Assembly: GCA_963828415.1 (NCBI GenBank) | Contig: CAWHEI010000002.1 | Span: 124,001-188,000 of the forward strand | Source: Sva-07 sp963828415 | GTDB taxonomy: Bacteria; Actinomycetota; Acidimicrobiia; Acidimicrobiales; Ilumatobacteraceae | Direction: 5' to 3' | Length of the DNA: 64,000 nucleotides | Part shown: positions 51,827 to 60,885 of the stretch, one piece after another | Layout: the number at the start of each line of letters is the position of its first letter | How positions within the stretch are numbered: the stretch's first letter is position 1 | Made by a program: the position numbers and the translations under genes | Notes under the pieces: model-generated | Told to the model about the DNA's origin: nothing | Seen by the model: only the letters and a program-made list of their open reading frames with translations | Databases searched by the model: none

Positions 51827-51983
51827 TCAGTTCGCCGCGCGGATGCGCGGGATGACCTGCTCGGCGAACAAGTGCATGGTCTGGGTGTCCGGGTAGTCGG
51901 AGCACCACGGGGAGAAGCGGGGCAGCCGAGGTCTGCATCGCCCGCAACAGGTAATGTGAGCGCTTCACGTGGAGATCTCCGGT
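51827..51983 (-). pseudogene. Remnant of an LLM-class oxidoreductase C-terminus
   Basis: On the minus strand, LPRFSPWCSDYPDTQTMHLF then AEQVIPRIRAAN ends in a TGA at 51827. This reads like the last residues of a luciferase-like monooxygenase (FAEQVIPRI). Immediately upstream, in a different frame, is TGDLHVKRSHYLLRAMQT. No start codon or ribosome site precedes it within the 236-bp spacer to the aminotransferase. It is probably a decayed gene truncated by the insertion or rearrangement that brought in the neighbouring aminotransferase. Confidence 0.5.
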
Positions 51984-52042
51984 GCGAACGAGTCGACTTC
52001 GACGGCACTCAGAATCCCACCCTCGGCCCTTGAAGGCAGCAG

Positions 52043-53464
52043 ATGACCTCGACTGACACCATTTCCCCGATCTGGCCGCCGCACGACCCGGCGACGCGCC
52101 GCCACCTGCCGGTGAGCTTCCGCCCCGTCGACCATGATCGGGCGGCCACCCTGGTGGCCGCCGAGTGGGAGCGTTTCGCACAGTCCACGACGGGCTCGGG
52201 TGAGCACAACGTGCGCGCCAGTCGGACGCTGCCGCTCGGAGTCACCTCGTCGTTCCAGCACTGGGATCCGTACCCGATCTCGATCCAGTCCGCCAAGGGT
52301 GCCTGGCTCACCGATGTCGACGGTCGGCGTCTGCTCGACATGTCGATGGGTTTCGGCGCAATGCTGGTCGGCCACCTCAACCCGGTGGTCGTCGAGCACA
52401 TCACCCGAGCGCTGCACGAGGTCGGCACGCTGTTCGTCACGCCGAGCCCGCAGGCGACCGACATGAGTGAGCGCTTCTGCAAGCGCTTCGGGTTGGACAT
52501 GATCCGCTTCACGAACTCGGGCACCGAGTCGCTGATGTACGCCATCCGTGCCGCTCGGGCGTACACCCAACGCAAGGCGATCGTGAAGATCGAGGGCGGA
52601 TACCACGGCGGATACGACCCGCTGCAGGTGTCGGTGAAGCCTGCGCTGGCCGACATCGGCCCCGCCGACGCCCCCATCGGCCAGGTCCCCTTCGACGTCG
52701 AGGCAGGCACGGTCCACGTCGCGGCGTACAACGACCTGCCCATGCTGGAGCGGATCTTCGCCGAACATGGCCGTGATGTCGCGGCGATGGTGGTCGAACC
52801 GGTGATCGAGAACCTTGCGATCGTGCTCCCCGACGAGGGCTACCTGGCCGGCGTGCGCGCCCTGTGCGATCAGTACGGCGTCGTGCTGATCTTCGACGAG
52901 GTGAAGACCGGTCTCACTGCGGGCTACGCGGGCGCCGCTCACCGCCTCGGTGTCGAGCCGGACCTGATCACGCTCGCCAAGAGCATCGGCGGCGGCCTGC
53001 CGCTGGCTGCGTTCGGCGGCAAGCGCGAGGTGATGGAGGTCGTCGTCGATGGGCGGATGGCCCACTTCGGCACGTACAACGGCAATCCGCTGGTGATGGC
53101 CGCCGCGGCTGCGGTCGACGAGATCTGCACGCCGGAGGCGCTCGCGGCCGCCGAGGCGATCAATGTTCGTGCGTTGGATGCGATCGATGCCGTCATCGCC
53201 GAGTACGAGCTGCCGGCCCACACCGTCGGCGTCGGCGTGAAGGGCTGTGTCACCTGGTCGCCGACGCCGGTGCGCAACTACCGCGACTACAAGGCCACCG
53301 ACTTCGCCATGGCAGAGCTGTCCTGGCTGTGGGGCGTCAACCGCAACGTCCTCACCCCGCCCGGGCTCGATGAGCAATGGCTGGTCTCGTTCGCCCACAC
53401 CGACGCGGACATGGAGTTGCTCGTGCACGACTTCACCGAACTGGTCAAGACCCTGCGCGGCTGA
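52043..53464 (+). CDS. Class III aminotransferase, GSA-aminomutase-like (second copy)
   Basis: A 473-residue PLP enzyme. PLP region LITLAKSIGGGLPLAAFGGK and LIFDEVKTGLTAGYAGAAHR. The N-terminal FQHWDPYPISI and IEGGYHGGYDPLQVSVKPAL match the GSA branch. It is a paralogue of 7831-9204: the tail YRDYKATDFAMAELSWLWGV corresponds to YRDYKSTDFDLAFAQWMHGI. It lies downstream of the LLM remnant and is alone in its strand run. Start ATG 52043 with AAGG 8 bases before. Confidence 0.8.
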   Translation: MTSTDTISPIWPPHDPATRRHLPVSFRPVDHDRAATLVAAEWERFAQSTTGSGEHNVRASRTLPLGVTSSFQHWDPYPISIQSAKGAWLTDVDGRRLLDMSMGFGAMLVGHLNPVVVEHITRALHEVGTLFVTPSPQATDMSERFCKRFGLDMIRFTNSGTESLMYAIRAARAYTQRKAIVKIEGGYHGGYDPLQVSVKPALADIGPADAPIGQVPFDVEAGTVHVAAYNDLPMLERIFAEHGRDVAAMVVEPVIENLAIVLPDEGYLAGVRALCDQYGVVLIFDEVKTGLTAGYAGAAHRLGVEPDLITLAKSIGGGLPLAAFGGKREVMEVVVDGRMAHFGTYNGNPLVMAAAAAVDEICTPEALAAAEAINVRALDAIDAVIAEYELPAHTVGVGVKGCVTWSPTPVRNYRDYKATDFAMAELSWLWGVNRNVLTPPGLDEQWLVSFAHTDADMELLVHDFTELVKTLRG

Positions 53465-53535
53465 TCGATCCCCCGTCCTGCCGGGTCATCTGGGCTCGAA
53501 CCGAGTCCCGGTCCGCAGCGCCCTGATGGAGTGGC

Positions 53536-53781
53536 TCAGTGGGTCTGCGTTTCTTCGACGTAGTGCTGACCGTCGGCGGACATGTGCCGTTCCGTTCGCA
53601 TACGACGATTCGTCATCGACATCCATCCCGCGGCACGGATTGCTGCGACCACCAGCGCGATCGCTCCACCGGCCATCAGGATGTATCCGATGGCCTGCAG
53701 GTCGAAGCCGTCGACGACGGCGTCGACACCCCAGACCACGATCGCTCCAGCGACGATCAGGAAGATTCCGAGTGCTGCCAT
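53536..53781 (-). CDS. DUF6458-like small membrane protein
   Basis: An 81-residue protein with two membrane helices (LGIFLIVAGAIVVWGVDAVV and YILMAGGAIALVVAAI) separated by a short loop, then a basic tail MTNRRMRTERHM. AAAGGAG precedes ATG 53781. Small actinobacterial membrane proteins of this form have no known function. It is in the same strand direction as the ABC operon but about 125 bp downstream of its last gene. Confidence 0.7.
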   Translation of the reverse strand: MAALGIFLIVAGAIVVWGVDAVVDGFDLQAIGYILMAGGAIALVVAAIRAAGWMSMTNRRMRTERHMSADGQHYVEETQTH

Positions 53782-53906
53782 GATGTTCTCCTTTGTCGAA
53801 GCCGGCTCGGCCGGCACCTTGTGGAGCAACAGTTCTCCCAAATCGGGTGACTCAAACCCGGTCTCGACGCTCACCGTCGACATCCCCGGCAACGCTTGGC
53901 GATTGG

Positions 53907-54833
53907 TCATCCAGTCGAACCCACGTCCGCGAGATCGACGCCGGGCGTCTCCGCCTCGCCGGCAGCGTCGAGCAACGAACGGCCCATCCACAACGGCACG
54001 ATCTGGCTCACCGCGAAGGTGATGCCCCCGAGCACGATGAACATTCGCATCAGTTGTGCACTGCCCGCGAGGTCGTTGCGGGTGTCTGTCGCGAGCGAGC
54101 GCGCGTCGCTGACACTCGTGCGGTATTGCCCGACGAGCGCGTCGCTGTCGGACAGCTCGTTGCTGACCGACTGGACCGAGTCGGCAAGTTCTGCGAGTTC
54201 GTCCTGTAGTTCTTCCGCCGAGTCGGTGAACCCGGTCAGGCTTGCGGCGGTCGTCGTGAGTTCGTCAGGGAGCGGTTCGAGGGCGTCCGCCACGTTGCCG
54301 AAGGTCTCTCCGAGCCCGGCTGTCGGGTCGTAGTCCGGACCGAACGGGATGTCGGAGAGCGCTCCGAGCACGCCATCGATGTCGTCGCCGACGGACTCGA
54401 GTCGGCGCACCGCGCCAGCGGCTTCGGCGATCGACGGGCCCACGGTGTCGGCCAGACCAGCGACGTCGTCGATCGCAGCCGTACCTGTGTCGAACGAACC
54501 CGACACGGCACCGAGGGTTCCGGCGAGCGCATCCACGGCGTCGGTCGTGGATCCGAGCACGCCGGCGGCGAGGTCGATCGTGTCGTCGACGGCGTCGAGG
54601 GCTTCGATGGTCACCTCGAGACTGTCGTCCGTCGCTGTACCCACCTCCCCGACGAACAACCATCCCGAAACCGTTCCGGCGATCGCCAGCACTACTCCGA
54701 CCAGACCGACGGTGAGCATCGTCCACCCGGCGCGACGTTGGGCTTCGACCGAGCGCCATCGGTGGCGCAGGTACAGCCGATGGACGGCGGTCGTCTCGAT
54801 CGGTGGGGTCGGATCGATGCGTTCGCCCGTCAC
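53907..54833 (-). CDS. Membrane protein with long helical extracytoplasmic domain (Pip-like)
   Basis: A 308-residue protein. The first membrane helix is LTVGLVGVVLAIAGTVSGWL; a ~190-residue helical, Asp/Ala-rich extracytoplasmic region (ATDDSLEVTIEALDAVDDTI to SVSDARSLATDTRNDLAGSA) follows, then a second helix MFIVLGGITFAVSQIVPLWM. The periodic Asp/Leu pattern suggests coiled coil. Its ATG overlaps the permease stop. It may act as the adaptor of the exporter; I do not recognise a named family. Confidence 0.7.
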   Translation of the reverse strand: MTGERIDPTPPIETTAVHRLYLRHRWRSVEAQRRAGWTMLTVGLVGVVLAIAGTVSGWLFVGEVGTATDDSLEVTIEALDAVDDTIDLAAGVLGSTTDAVDALAGTLGAVSGSFDTGTAAIDDVAGLADTVGPSIAEAAGAVRRLESVGDDIDGVLGALSDIPFGPDYDPTAGLGETFGNVADALEPLPDELTTTAASLTGFTDSAEELQDELAELADSVQSVSNELSDSDALVGQYRTSVSDARSLATDTRNDLAGSAQLMRMFIVLGGITFAVSQIVPLWMGRSLLDAAGEAETPGVDLADVGSTG

Positions 54834-56359
54834 CGGATTCTCAGCTGACGTCTGAGCAGATACCAGGCAGCGACGCCGAATGCGATCGTGGTGGCTGTCA
54901 GCCCGACCAGGTCGTACGGGCTCGGGTCGGCTCCTCGAAGCATCACGTCACGCAGCAGCCGGATCCCGTACGAGACCGGCAAGAGCCACGAGATCAGTTT
55001 GACCGGGTACGAGAAGGCGTCCAGATCGAGAAAGAACCCGCCGAAGAAGAGCCCGGCCAGCAGCGCCAGCATCGAGAACTGCACCGCTTGCACGTCGGTC
55101 TTCGCCAGCAACGACAGCGCCAGGCCGAATCCGATCGACGCGAACAGCAGACCACCGACGCCGACCACCAGCCAGACCACCTCGCCGCGCATCGGAACGT
55201 CGAGCAGTTGGATCATCGTGCCAACCAGGACCGCACCCACAGCGGAACCCACCAGAACGAAAGCGAGGTACTTGCCCGCCAGGACGCGTGGCGCGTCGAT
55301 CGGGCCGACCCGGAACACCTCGAACAAGCCCAGCGAGCGATCCGAGACCAGGCTCATTGCGGCGAAGGTCAGCACCATGTGTTGGAGGAGGAGCGCCAAC
55401 GCCGCAGGTGCGAAGTAGTCGTTCACCTCGACCGGCTCGCGTTGCAGGTTGGCTGTCTCGCTGGCGAACGGGCGCACGACCACCCCGGGATCGATCGTCG
55501 CGACGGTGTCGGCGACGGCGTCGATCGCGGCGAGCTGCGTAGCGATGTCGTCGACGTCGGCGGCCGTGATCGACGACGCGTCAGCGCTCAGCTCGCGAAC
55601 GCGGACGGACATCGCCGACGAGTTGTCACGCAACTCGCTGAGCGAGGCGGTGGTCTCGTCGTCCGCGCCCAGGCTTTCTGACAGTTCGAGCGAGGCGGTG
55701 GCGATCGTGTCGATGTCGTCGGTCGATTGTGCGAGCCGACCGAGCGAGTCGGCGACCTGTTGTCCGTCGGATTGCTCGATGGCCGAGGCCAGGAGATCGA
55801 TCTCGCCGCCTGCCGCATCCATCGAGTCGGCAATCGGGATGAGCGAGTTCTGAGCCTGGCCGACGACCTCTTCGAGGATGCGTGCGTTCATCTCCATCAC
55901 GGCGACCTGCGAGGAGACCTCGACGGCCACCTGTTGAATCGGGTCGATCTTGTCGTGCAGCACCGTGATGCTGGCTTGGTCCCCGGCGAGGATGTCGTCG
56001 ACGGGGTCGGCAGGGAATACGACGATCGCATCGATCTCGCCGCCACGCAGCCGACTTTCGGCTTCGACAAGGTCGTCGGAGAAGCCGGCATTGTCGACGT
56101 ACTGCTGGAGTTCATCGGTGAACTGATCGAGTGACTCCTCGTAGATCGACCCGGAGGGCCCGACGAACGCAGTGCGTAACACGGCCTGCTTCTGGTCGTA
56201 GCCGAGACCGAAGAGCAACAGAATCACGAAGGGCCCGGCCACCAGCACGACGAGCAGCCGTGGCTGTCGCGCAACGGCGGCGATCTCCTTGCGAACGAAC
56301 CCGCCGATCTGGACGAGCCGGCGGGCGCGGCGAGGGGCAGTCGTCGTCGCAGCGTTCAT
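54830..56359 (-). CDS. ABC-2 type permease with large helical ectodomain
   Basis: A 509-residue permease. One N-terminal helix (LLVVLVAGPFVILLLFGLGY) is followed by a ~300-residue extracytoplasmic region rich in coiled coil and Ser/Asp, then five C-terminal helices with AGKYLAFVLVGSAVGAVLVG and FGLALSLLAKTDVQAVQFSM. This layout is of the ABC2/YhgE/Pip type. It overlaps the ATPase gene upstream and the helical membrane protein downstream by 4 bp each. The likely cargo is a lipid, lipoprotein or small molecule. Confidence 0.8.
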   Translation of the reverse strand: MNAATTTAPRRARRLVQIGGFVRKEIAAVARQPRLLVVLVAGPFVILLLFGLGYDQKQAVLRTAFVGPSGSIYEESLDQFTDELQQYVDNAGFSDDLVEAESRLRGGEIDAIVVFPADPVDDILAGDQASITVLHDKIDPIQQVAVEVSSQVAVMEMNARILEEVVGQAQNSLIPIADSMDAAGGEIDLLASAIEQSDGQQVADSLGRLAQSTDDIDTIATASLELSESLGADDETTASLSELRDNSSAMSVRVRELSADASSITAADVDDIATQLAAIDAVADTVATIDPGVVVRPFASETANLQREPVEVNDYFAPAALALLLQHMVLTFAAMSLVSDRSLGLFEVFRVGPIDAPRVLAGKYLAFVLVGSAVGAVLVGTMIQLLDVPMRGEVVWLVVGVGGLLFASIGFGLALSLLAKTDVQAVQFSMLALLAGLFFGGFFLDLDAFSYPVKLISWLLPVSYGIRLLRDVMLRGADPSPYDLVGLTATTIAFGVAAWYLLRRQLRIR

Positions 56360-57384
56360 TGGGTCCCACGTTCCCCGACGAGCGCAATGAAGGTCTCGTC
56401 CCAGTCGACGGGCACCGCACCGGATTCCTCGACGCCGACGCCGAGTTCGTCGAGCCGATCGAGGATGCGGAGCAACACCTCCGAGGCTGACTCGGCGATG
56501 ACGCGAACACGGTGGGACCCGGCGAGGTCTGCTGAGATGACGCCCTCGATGCCGGTGATCTCGACGAGGAGACGCTCATCGACGGCCGGGGTGACCACGA
56601 GGTTCACGACGTCGCCACCGAACGCACGCCGGCGGAGTTCGTCGGGGGTTCCTACAGCGATGACGCAACCCTCGTCGAGCACGACCACGATGTCGCAGTG
56701 CGCTGCTTCGTTCACGTGCTGGGTGGTGATCACCACCGTGCGACCTGCGTCCCGGAGGTCTCGGAAGTGTTGCCAGATCTGTCGACGCAGCAGCGGATCG
56801 ATACCAGCAGTCGGCTCATCGAGAATGAGCACCGGCGGATCGTGGACGAGCGTCGCTGCGAGTGCCAGTCGGCGTCGCATCCCGCCGGACGCGTTTCGGA
56901 CGAGCTTGCGTTCCTCGCCGCGCAGGTCGACGAGTTCGAGAACCTCGCCGAGGCGCTCGCGGCGTCGCCAACGCACACCGTTGAGCGAGGCGTGGAAGTT
57001 CAGGTTCTCCCACAGTGAGAGGTCGTCGAAGAGAACGGGCGATTGCGGCAGATAGCCGATTGCCGTGCGCTGCGCCGTCGGTCGCTCGGCGGGCTGTTCG
57101 CCCAGAACGGTGACCGATCCCTCGTCCGGGCGGTACACGCCGGTGGCGAGACGGACGGTGGTGGTCTTGCCACATCCCGATGGGCCGACCATGCCGAGAA
57201 TCGTGCCCGCCCGCACCTGAACGTCGAGCCCGCGAACGATCCACCGGTCGCCGAACGCCTTACCCGCTCCGTCGAACTCGATCGTGATCGAGCCGTCATC
57301 AGATTGCTCGGCGAGGCGGCCGTCGGTAGGGGAATCAGATCTTGCGCGCTCGCTCGGCTCCGCGGCCACCGGCGGACTGGTCAC
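56356..57384 (-). CDS. ABC transporter ATP-binding protein
   Basis: A 342-residue ATPase. Walker A GMVGPSGCGKTTTVRLATGV, Q-loop IGYLPQSPVLFDDLSLWENL, signature NASGGMRRRLALAATLVHDP, Walker B VLILDEPTAGIDPLLRRQIW, H-loop VVITTQHVNEAAHCD. The last ~100 residues form a C-terminal extension that includes VVTPAVDERLLVEITGIEGV. Overlaps the fasciclin gene upstream (stop/start) and the permease downstream. Confidence 0.88.
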   Translation of the reverse strand: MTSPPVAAEPSERARSDSPTDGRLAEQSDDGSITIEFDGAGKAFGDRWIVRGLDVQVRAGTILGMVGPSGCGKTTTVRLATGVYRPDEGSVTVLGEQPAERPTAQRTAIGYLPQSPVLFDDLSLWENLNFHASLNGVRWRRRERLGEVLELVDLRGEERKLVRNASGGMRRRLALAATLVHDPPVLILDEPTAGIDPLLRRQIWQHFRDLRDAGRTVVITTQHVNEAAHCDIVVVLDEGCVIAVGTPDELRRRAFGGDVVNLVVTPAVDERLLVEITGIEGVISADLAGSHRVRVIAESASEVLLRILDRLDELGVGVEESGAVPVDWDETFIALVGERGTQ

Positions 57385-57983
57385 GACGGCAGCAGGAATC
57401 CGTCGACGACGTGAACGACGCCTCCGCCCACCTCGATGTCCGTGGCCACGATGACGACATCGCCGATCATCGTCGCCTCGCCGTCGACGGTCACGGTGAG
57501 GGAGTCACCCGAGCGAGTGTCGACGGTTTCCATCCGGGCCAGCTCATCGGCGCTGATCGCGCCGTCGAGCAGGTGATTCTGAAGCGTGTCGACGATCTGG
57601 CTGGGTTCACTCAGCAGATCCGCGATCTCCGGGGCAGAAAGCGTGGTGAACGCTTCGTCGTTCGGTGCGAGAAAGGTGAACTCCCCATCACCGACGAGTT
57701 CGGAGACATCGATCTGTTCGACGACGCTGGCCAGGCTGTCGAGTCCGTTGTCGCGCAGTGTCTGTGCAAGATCATCCGCGTTTGCGTCGGCCTCGTCGAC
57801 GACATTGTCCACCGTCGATCCCAGATCGTTCTCCAATTCGGTGACGTCGACCTCGACGCTTCCACCATCGACGACAACGGCGTTGTCGTTGTCGGATCCG
57901 CATCCGGTGATCCCGGCGATCAGCACACCAGCGGCGAGTGTTGCGCCGAGTGCCCGCCGTCGAGTGCGATGTGCAGTGCTCAT
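57381..57983 (-). CDS. Fasciclin-domain (FAS1) lipoprotein
   Basis: A 200-residue secreted lipoprotein. Signal region RRRALGATLAAGVLIAGITG ending in the lipobox Cys (AGITGC). After an acidic linker, the FAS1 domain: LRDNGLDSLASVVEQIDVSE, GEFTFLAPNDEAFTTLSAPE (FAS1 H1 motif), and IEVGGGVVHVVDGFLLP (H2). Strong GGAGGGGAG ribosome site at ATG 57983. Fasciclin proteins mediate surface adhesion. Its start of the overlapping ABC operon makes it a candidate substrate or accessory of the exporter. Confidence 0.82.
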   Translation of the reverse strand: MSTAHRTRRRALGATLAAGVLIAGITGCGSDNDNAVVVDGGSVEVDVTELENDLGSTVDNVVDEADANADDLAQTLRDNGLDSLASVVEQIDVSELVGDGEFTFLAPNDEAFTTLSAPEIADLLSEPSQIVDTLQNHLLDGAISADELARMETVDTRSGDSLTVTVDGEATMIGDVVIVATDIEVGGGVVHVVDGFLLPS

Positions 57984-58142
57984 GTTCTCCCCTCCGAGTT
58001 CGAGGCACGGGGGTGCCGAGTAGGAGGAGTCGCTACCCAACCATCGCGCTGCCAAACAAGACTGGTGCGACGTCAATCAGGTTGTCGAACAGAAGTCGAT
58101 CGAACGGGGTTGACACGCTCGACGCTCGGGTAGTGGCCGTTC

Positions 58143-59033
58143 GTGAATGCCACCTCAGCGGTATTGCTCGCCGGCCTCGTCGGTGCGGCGTTGTTGATCG
58201 CGATCGGCGCGCTGTTGCGCCGGGGCGACCGCCTGGCGGACCCGGCCGACCCAGTGGCGACCGAGCACTGGCTCGTGCAACGCGCTGCCGCACGACGACG
58301 GCTCACCAGCGTGCTCGACGCCGCAGACCGGCGGGTAGCGGGTGGTGTCGTTCTCGCGATCGCCTTCGTCGTGGTTCTGGTTGCTGCCCTGATCGTCGGC
58401 TGGGTGTTCGATTCGATCGGCACGACCCGCGGAGTTGCTCGGTGGGACCAGTCGGTCGCCGACTGGGGACCCGATCACGCCGGTACGGGTGCCGTCGGCC
58501 TCTTGAAGGCGGTGACGAATCTCGGTTCGACCTGGCTTCTGGTCGTGGTGATGACGCTGGTCGGAATCGTCGACTGGCGCCGGCGTGGCGACGCGACTTC
58601 GGTGTGGTTCCTGCTCACGGTGGGCCTCGGCGTGATCCTGATCAACAACAGCCTCAAGCTGCTGATCATCCGCGACCGCCCACCGGTCGAGCATCTCGTG
58701 GGTGCGGCGGGCTCGTCCTTCCCGTCGGGACACTCGTCAGCCGCAGCGGCGTGCTGGATGGCGATGTCACTCGTGGTCGGACGGTGGCCAGCGAGGACAT
58801 GGCGGCCATGGGTGAGTGCGGCGGCCGTGGCGATTGCCAGCGCCGTTGCAGCGAGCCGTGCACTGCTCGGCGTGCACTGGGTCAGCGACGTCGTCGCCGG
58901 GCTGGCGGTCGGTTGGGGATGGTTTCTGGTGGTCGCGCTGGTGTTCGGCGGCCGCTTCCAACGTTTCGGTGAGCCGATCGACCGAGTGGTCGTTGCGGAA
59001 CACGTCGAGTCCGGCGAGAGGAGCCGAGCATGA
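58143..59033 (+). CDS. PAP2-family phosphatase
   Basis: A 296-residue membrane phosphatase. The three PAP2 motifs are KLLIIRDRPPVEHL, PSGHSSAAAACW and SRALLGVHWVSDVVAG. Six membrane helices are visible, with an additional N-terminal pair. Substrates in the family are phosphatidic acid, lipid pyrophosphates and undecaprenyl pyrophosphate. GTG 58143. It overlaps the diacylglycerol kinase by 4 bp (ATGA), which points to phosphatidate/diacylglycerol cycling. Confidence 0.85.
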   Translation: MNATSAVLLAGLVGAALLIAIGALLRRGDRLADPADPVATEHWLVQRAAARRRLTSVLDAADRRVAGGVVLAIAFVVVLVAALIVGWVFDSIGTTRGVARWDQSVADWGPDHAGTGAVGLLKAVTNLGSTWLLVVVMTLVGIVDWRRRGDATSVWFLLTVGLGVILINNSLKLLIIRDRPPVEHLVGAAGSSFPSGHSSAAAACWMAMSLVVGRWPARTWRPWVSAAAVAIASAVAASRALLGVHWVSDVVAGLAVGWGWFLVVALVFGGRFQRFGEPIDRVVVAEHVESGERSRA

Positions 59034-59989
59034 GCCAACCAGAGAGTGGACCACTTGGAGCGCCCACCATGCGCGTCGGAGTGGTCATCAACGAGGGCAA
59101 GTCGCTGGGAGGGGGACTCGAAGCGTTGCGTTCGACTCTCGCTGATCTCGGACACGCCGATCCTCCGTGGTATGAGGTGTCGAAGAGCAAGAAGGCGCCC
59201 AAGGCGATCCGCAAACTGGTGGCGGACGACGGCGTCGACCGCGTCCTCGTCTGGGGCGGTGATGGCACCGTCCGCCGAGCGATCAACACGGTGATCGACG
59301 ACGGCCTCGACGTGGCCATCGGCATCCTCCCCGCCGGCACGGCGAACTTGCTCGCCAACAATCTCGACATTCCGATCGATCTCGGCGGCGCCGTCGACGT
59401 TGCGGTGCACGGGGAGCCCCGGGCGATCGACGTCGGCGAGATGAACGGTACCTACTTCGCCGTGATGGCTGGCGCTGGATTCGACGCCCTGATGATCCGC
59501 GACGCCGACGACTCTGCGTTGAAGGATCGATACGGCCGGCTCGGCTACGTGGTCGCCGGCGTGCGCAACCGTGACGTGAGCCCGGCCAAGGCGCGTATCG
59601 AAATCGATGGACAGCCGTGGTACCACGGTGACGCCAGCTGCGTCATCATCGCGAATGTCGGCACGATCGTCGGCGGTCTCCGAGCGTTCCCCGATGCCTC
59701 GCCAGTCGACGGTCGGCTCGACGTGGGCGTTGTCTCGGCGCGTTCGTCGACCGACTGGGCCCGCGTGTTGGCCAGCGCGGCGCTGAAACGAACGGAGAAG
59801 TCACCGCTCACGAAGGTGGGCACTGCGCACAAGCTCAAGATCACGTTCGACCGGTCGCTGCCGTGGGAGGCGGACGGCGGCGACCGTGATCGCACCAGGA
59901 AATTCAAGGTACGGGTACATCCCAGCGCAGTGCGGATCTGCCAACCCCGACACGCGCCCTCACCCGATGACGATCGGAGGACACCATGA
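59030..59989 (+). CDS. Diacylglycerol kinase catalytic-domain protein
   Basis: A 319-residue lipid/sphingosine kinase of the DAGK_cat family. RVLVWGGDGTVRRAINTVID (glycine-rich GGDGT) and ILPAGTANLLANNLDIPIDL are diagnostic. FAVMAGAGFDALMIRDADDS and IANVGTIVGGLRAFPDASP are later markers. No membrane helix. ATG 59030 overlaps the PAP2 stop, and its stop overlaps the DUF1206 gene. Confidence 0.88.
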   Translation: MSQPESGPLGAPTMRVGVVINEGKSLGGGLEALRSTLADLGHADPPWYEVSKSKKAPKAIRKLVADDGVDRVLVWGGDGTVRRAINTVIDDGLDVAIGILPAGTANLLANNLDIPIDLGGAVDVAVHGEPRAIDVGEMNGTYFAVMAGAGFDALMIRDADDSALKDRYGRLGYVVAGVRNRDVSPAKARIEIDGQPWYHGDASCVIIANVGTIVGGLRAFPDASPVDGRLDVGVVSARSSTDWARVLASAALKRTEKSPLTKVGTAHKLKITFDRSLPWEADGGDRDRTRKFKVRVHPSAVRICQPRHAPSPDDDRRTP

Positions 59990-60885
59990 ACGCCACCTCG
60001 ATGACCACGAGCTCGACCGGCGCACGAGAACCCGATGTCGGCATACGACAAGCCGAGGAGTTCGCTCACAAGCACCCCGGCCTCGTGAAGTTCGCTCGCA
60101 TCGGCTGGGTCGCCAAGGGGATCGTCTACGCACTCACCGGCGTCCTCGCGCTCCTGATCGCGAGCGGTGGCAGGAACACCACGTCCACTGGCAGCGGGGG
60201 CGAGGCCAGCCAGACCGGAGCCGTTGCCCGCGTCGCACAGAACTCGTTCGGTGCCGTGCTGCTCGTGGTCATGGCCGTCGGTCTGCTGATCTACGCGGCG
60301 TGGCGTCTCGTCACGGTGCTGCTACCGGCCGACAACGATCTGAAGGGATGGCTCACCCGCGCCGGCTACCTCGTCAGTGCGGTGGTGTACGTCGCCTTGG
60401 CGTGGACGGCGGCGTCATTCGCCCGGAATCCCGGCAAGCCCGCCGACGGCGAGGACAGCAAGGTCGAGTCGTTCAGCAGCGACCTCATGAGCCACAGCGG
60501 TGGCCGCACCGCCGTCTTCCTCATCGGTGTGGTGCTGCTCGTGATCGCTGCGGCATTCCTCTGGAAGGCGCTCTCGGCCAGCTTCACGTCTCAGTTGATG
60601 CCAGGCGACGTCGGGCCGATCTCACATCGAGTGCTTGTCATCCTCGGCCGGGTGGGATGGGTCGGACGGTCGGCGATGATGACCGTGATCGGGTTCTTCC
60701 TCGCCAGAGCCGCCGTGCGGTTCAATCCCGACGAAGCCCAGGGTCTCGACGGTTCGCTGCGCAAGGCGGCAACCTCGGGCTGGGGCATGGCGCTGGTTGT
60801 CGTGGTGGGTGGCGGCCTGGTCGTGTATGGAGTGTTCTGCGTGTTGAGCGCTCCACGGCGCCGGTTGGTGGGGGCGGACTCGTGA
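59986..60885 (+). CDS. DUF1206 membrane protein
   Basis: A 299-residue membrane protein with three internal repeats of a two-helix unit. Each repeat starts with a Gly-Trp/Tyr/Arg motif: RIGWVAKGIVYALTGVLALL, LTRAGYLVSAVVYVALAWTA, and LGRVGWVGRSAMMTVIGFFL. That is the DUF1206 pattern. Overlaps neighbours at both ends, so it is part of the lipid operon. Function unknown. Confidence 0.85.
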   Translation: MNATSMTTSSTGAREPDVGIRQAEEFAHKHPGLVKFARIGWVAKGIVYALTGVLALLIASGGRNTTSTGSGGEASQTGAVARVAQNSFGAVLLVVMAVGLLIYAAWRLVTVLLPADNDLKGWLTRAGYLVSAVVYVALAWTAASFARNPGKPADGEDSKVESFSSDLMSHSGGRTAVFLIGVVLLVIAAAFLWKALSASFTSQLMPGDVGPISHRVLVILGRVGWVGRSAMMTVIGFFLARAAVRFNPDEAQGLDGSLRKAATSGWGMALVVVVGGGLVVYGVFCVLSAPRRRLVGADS

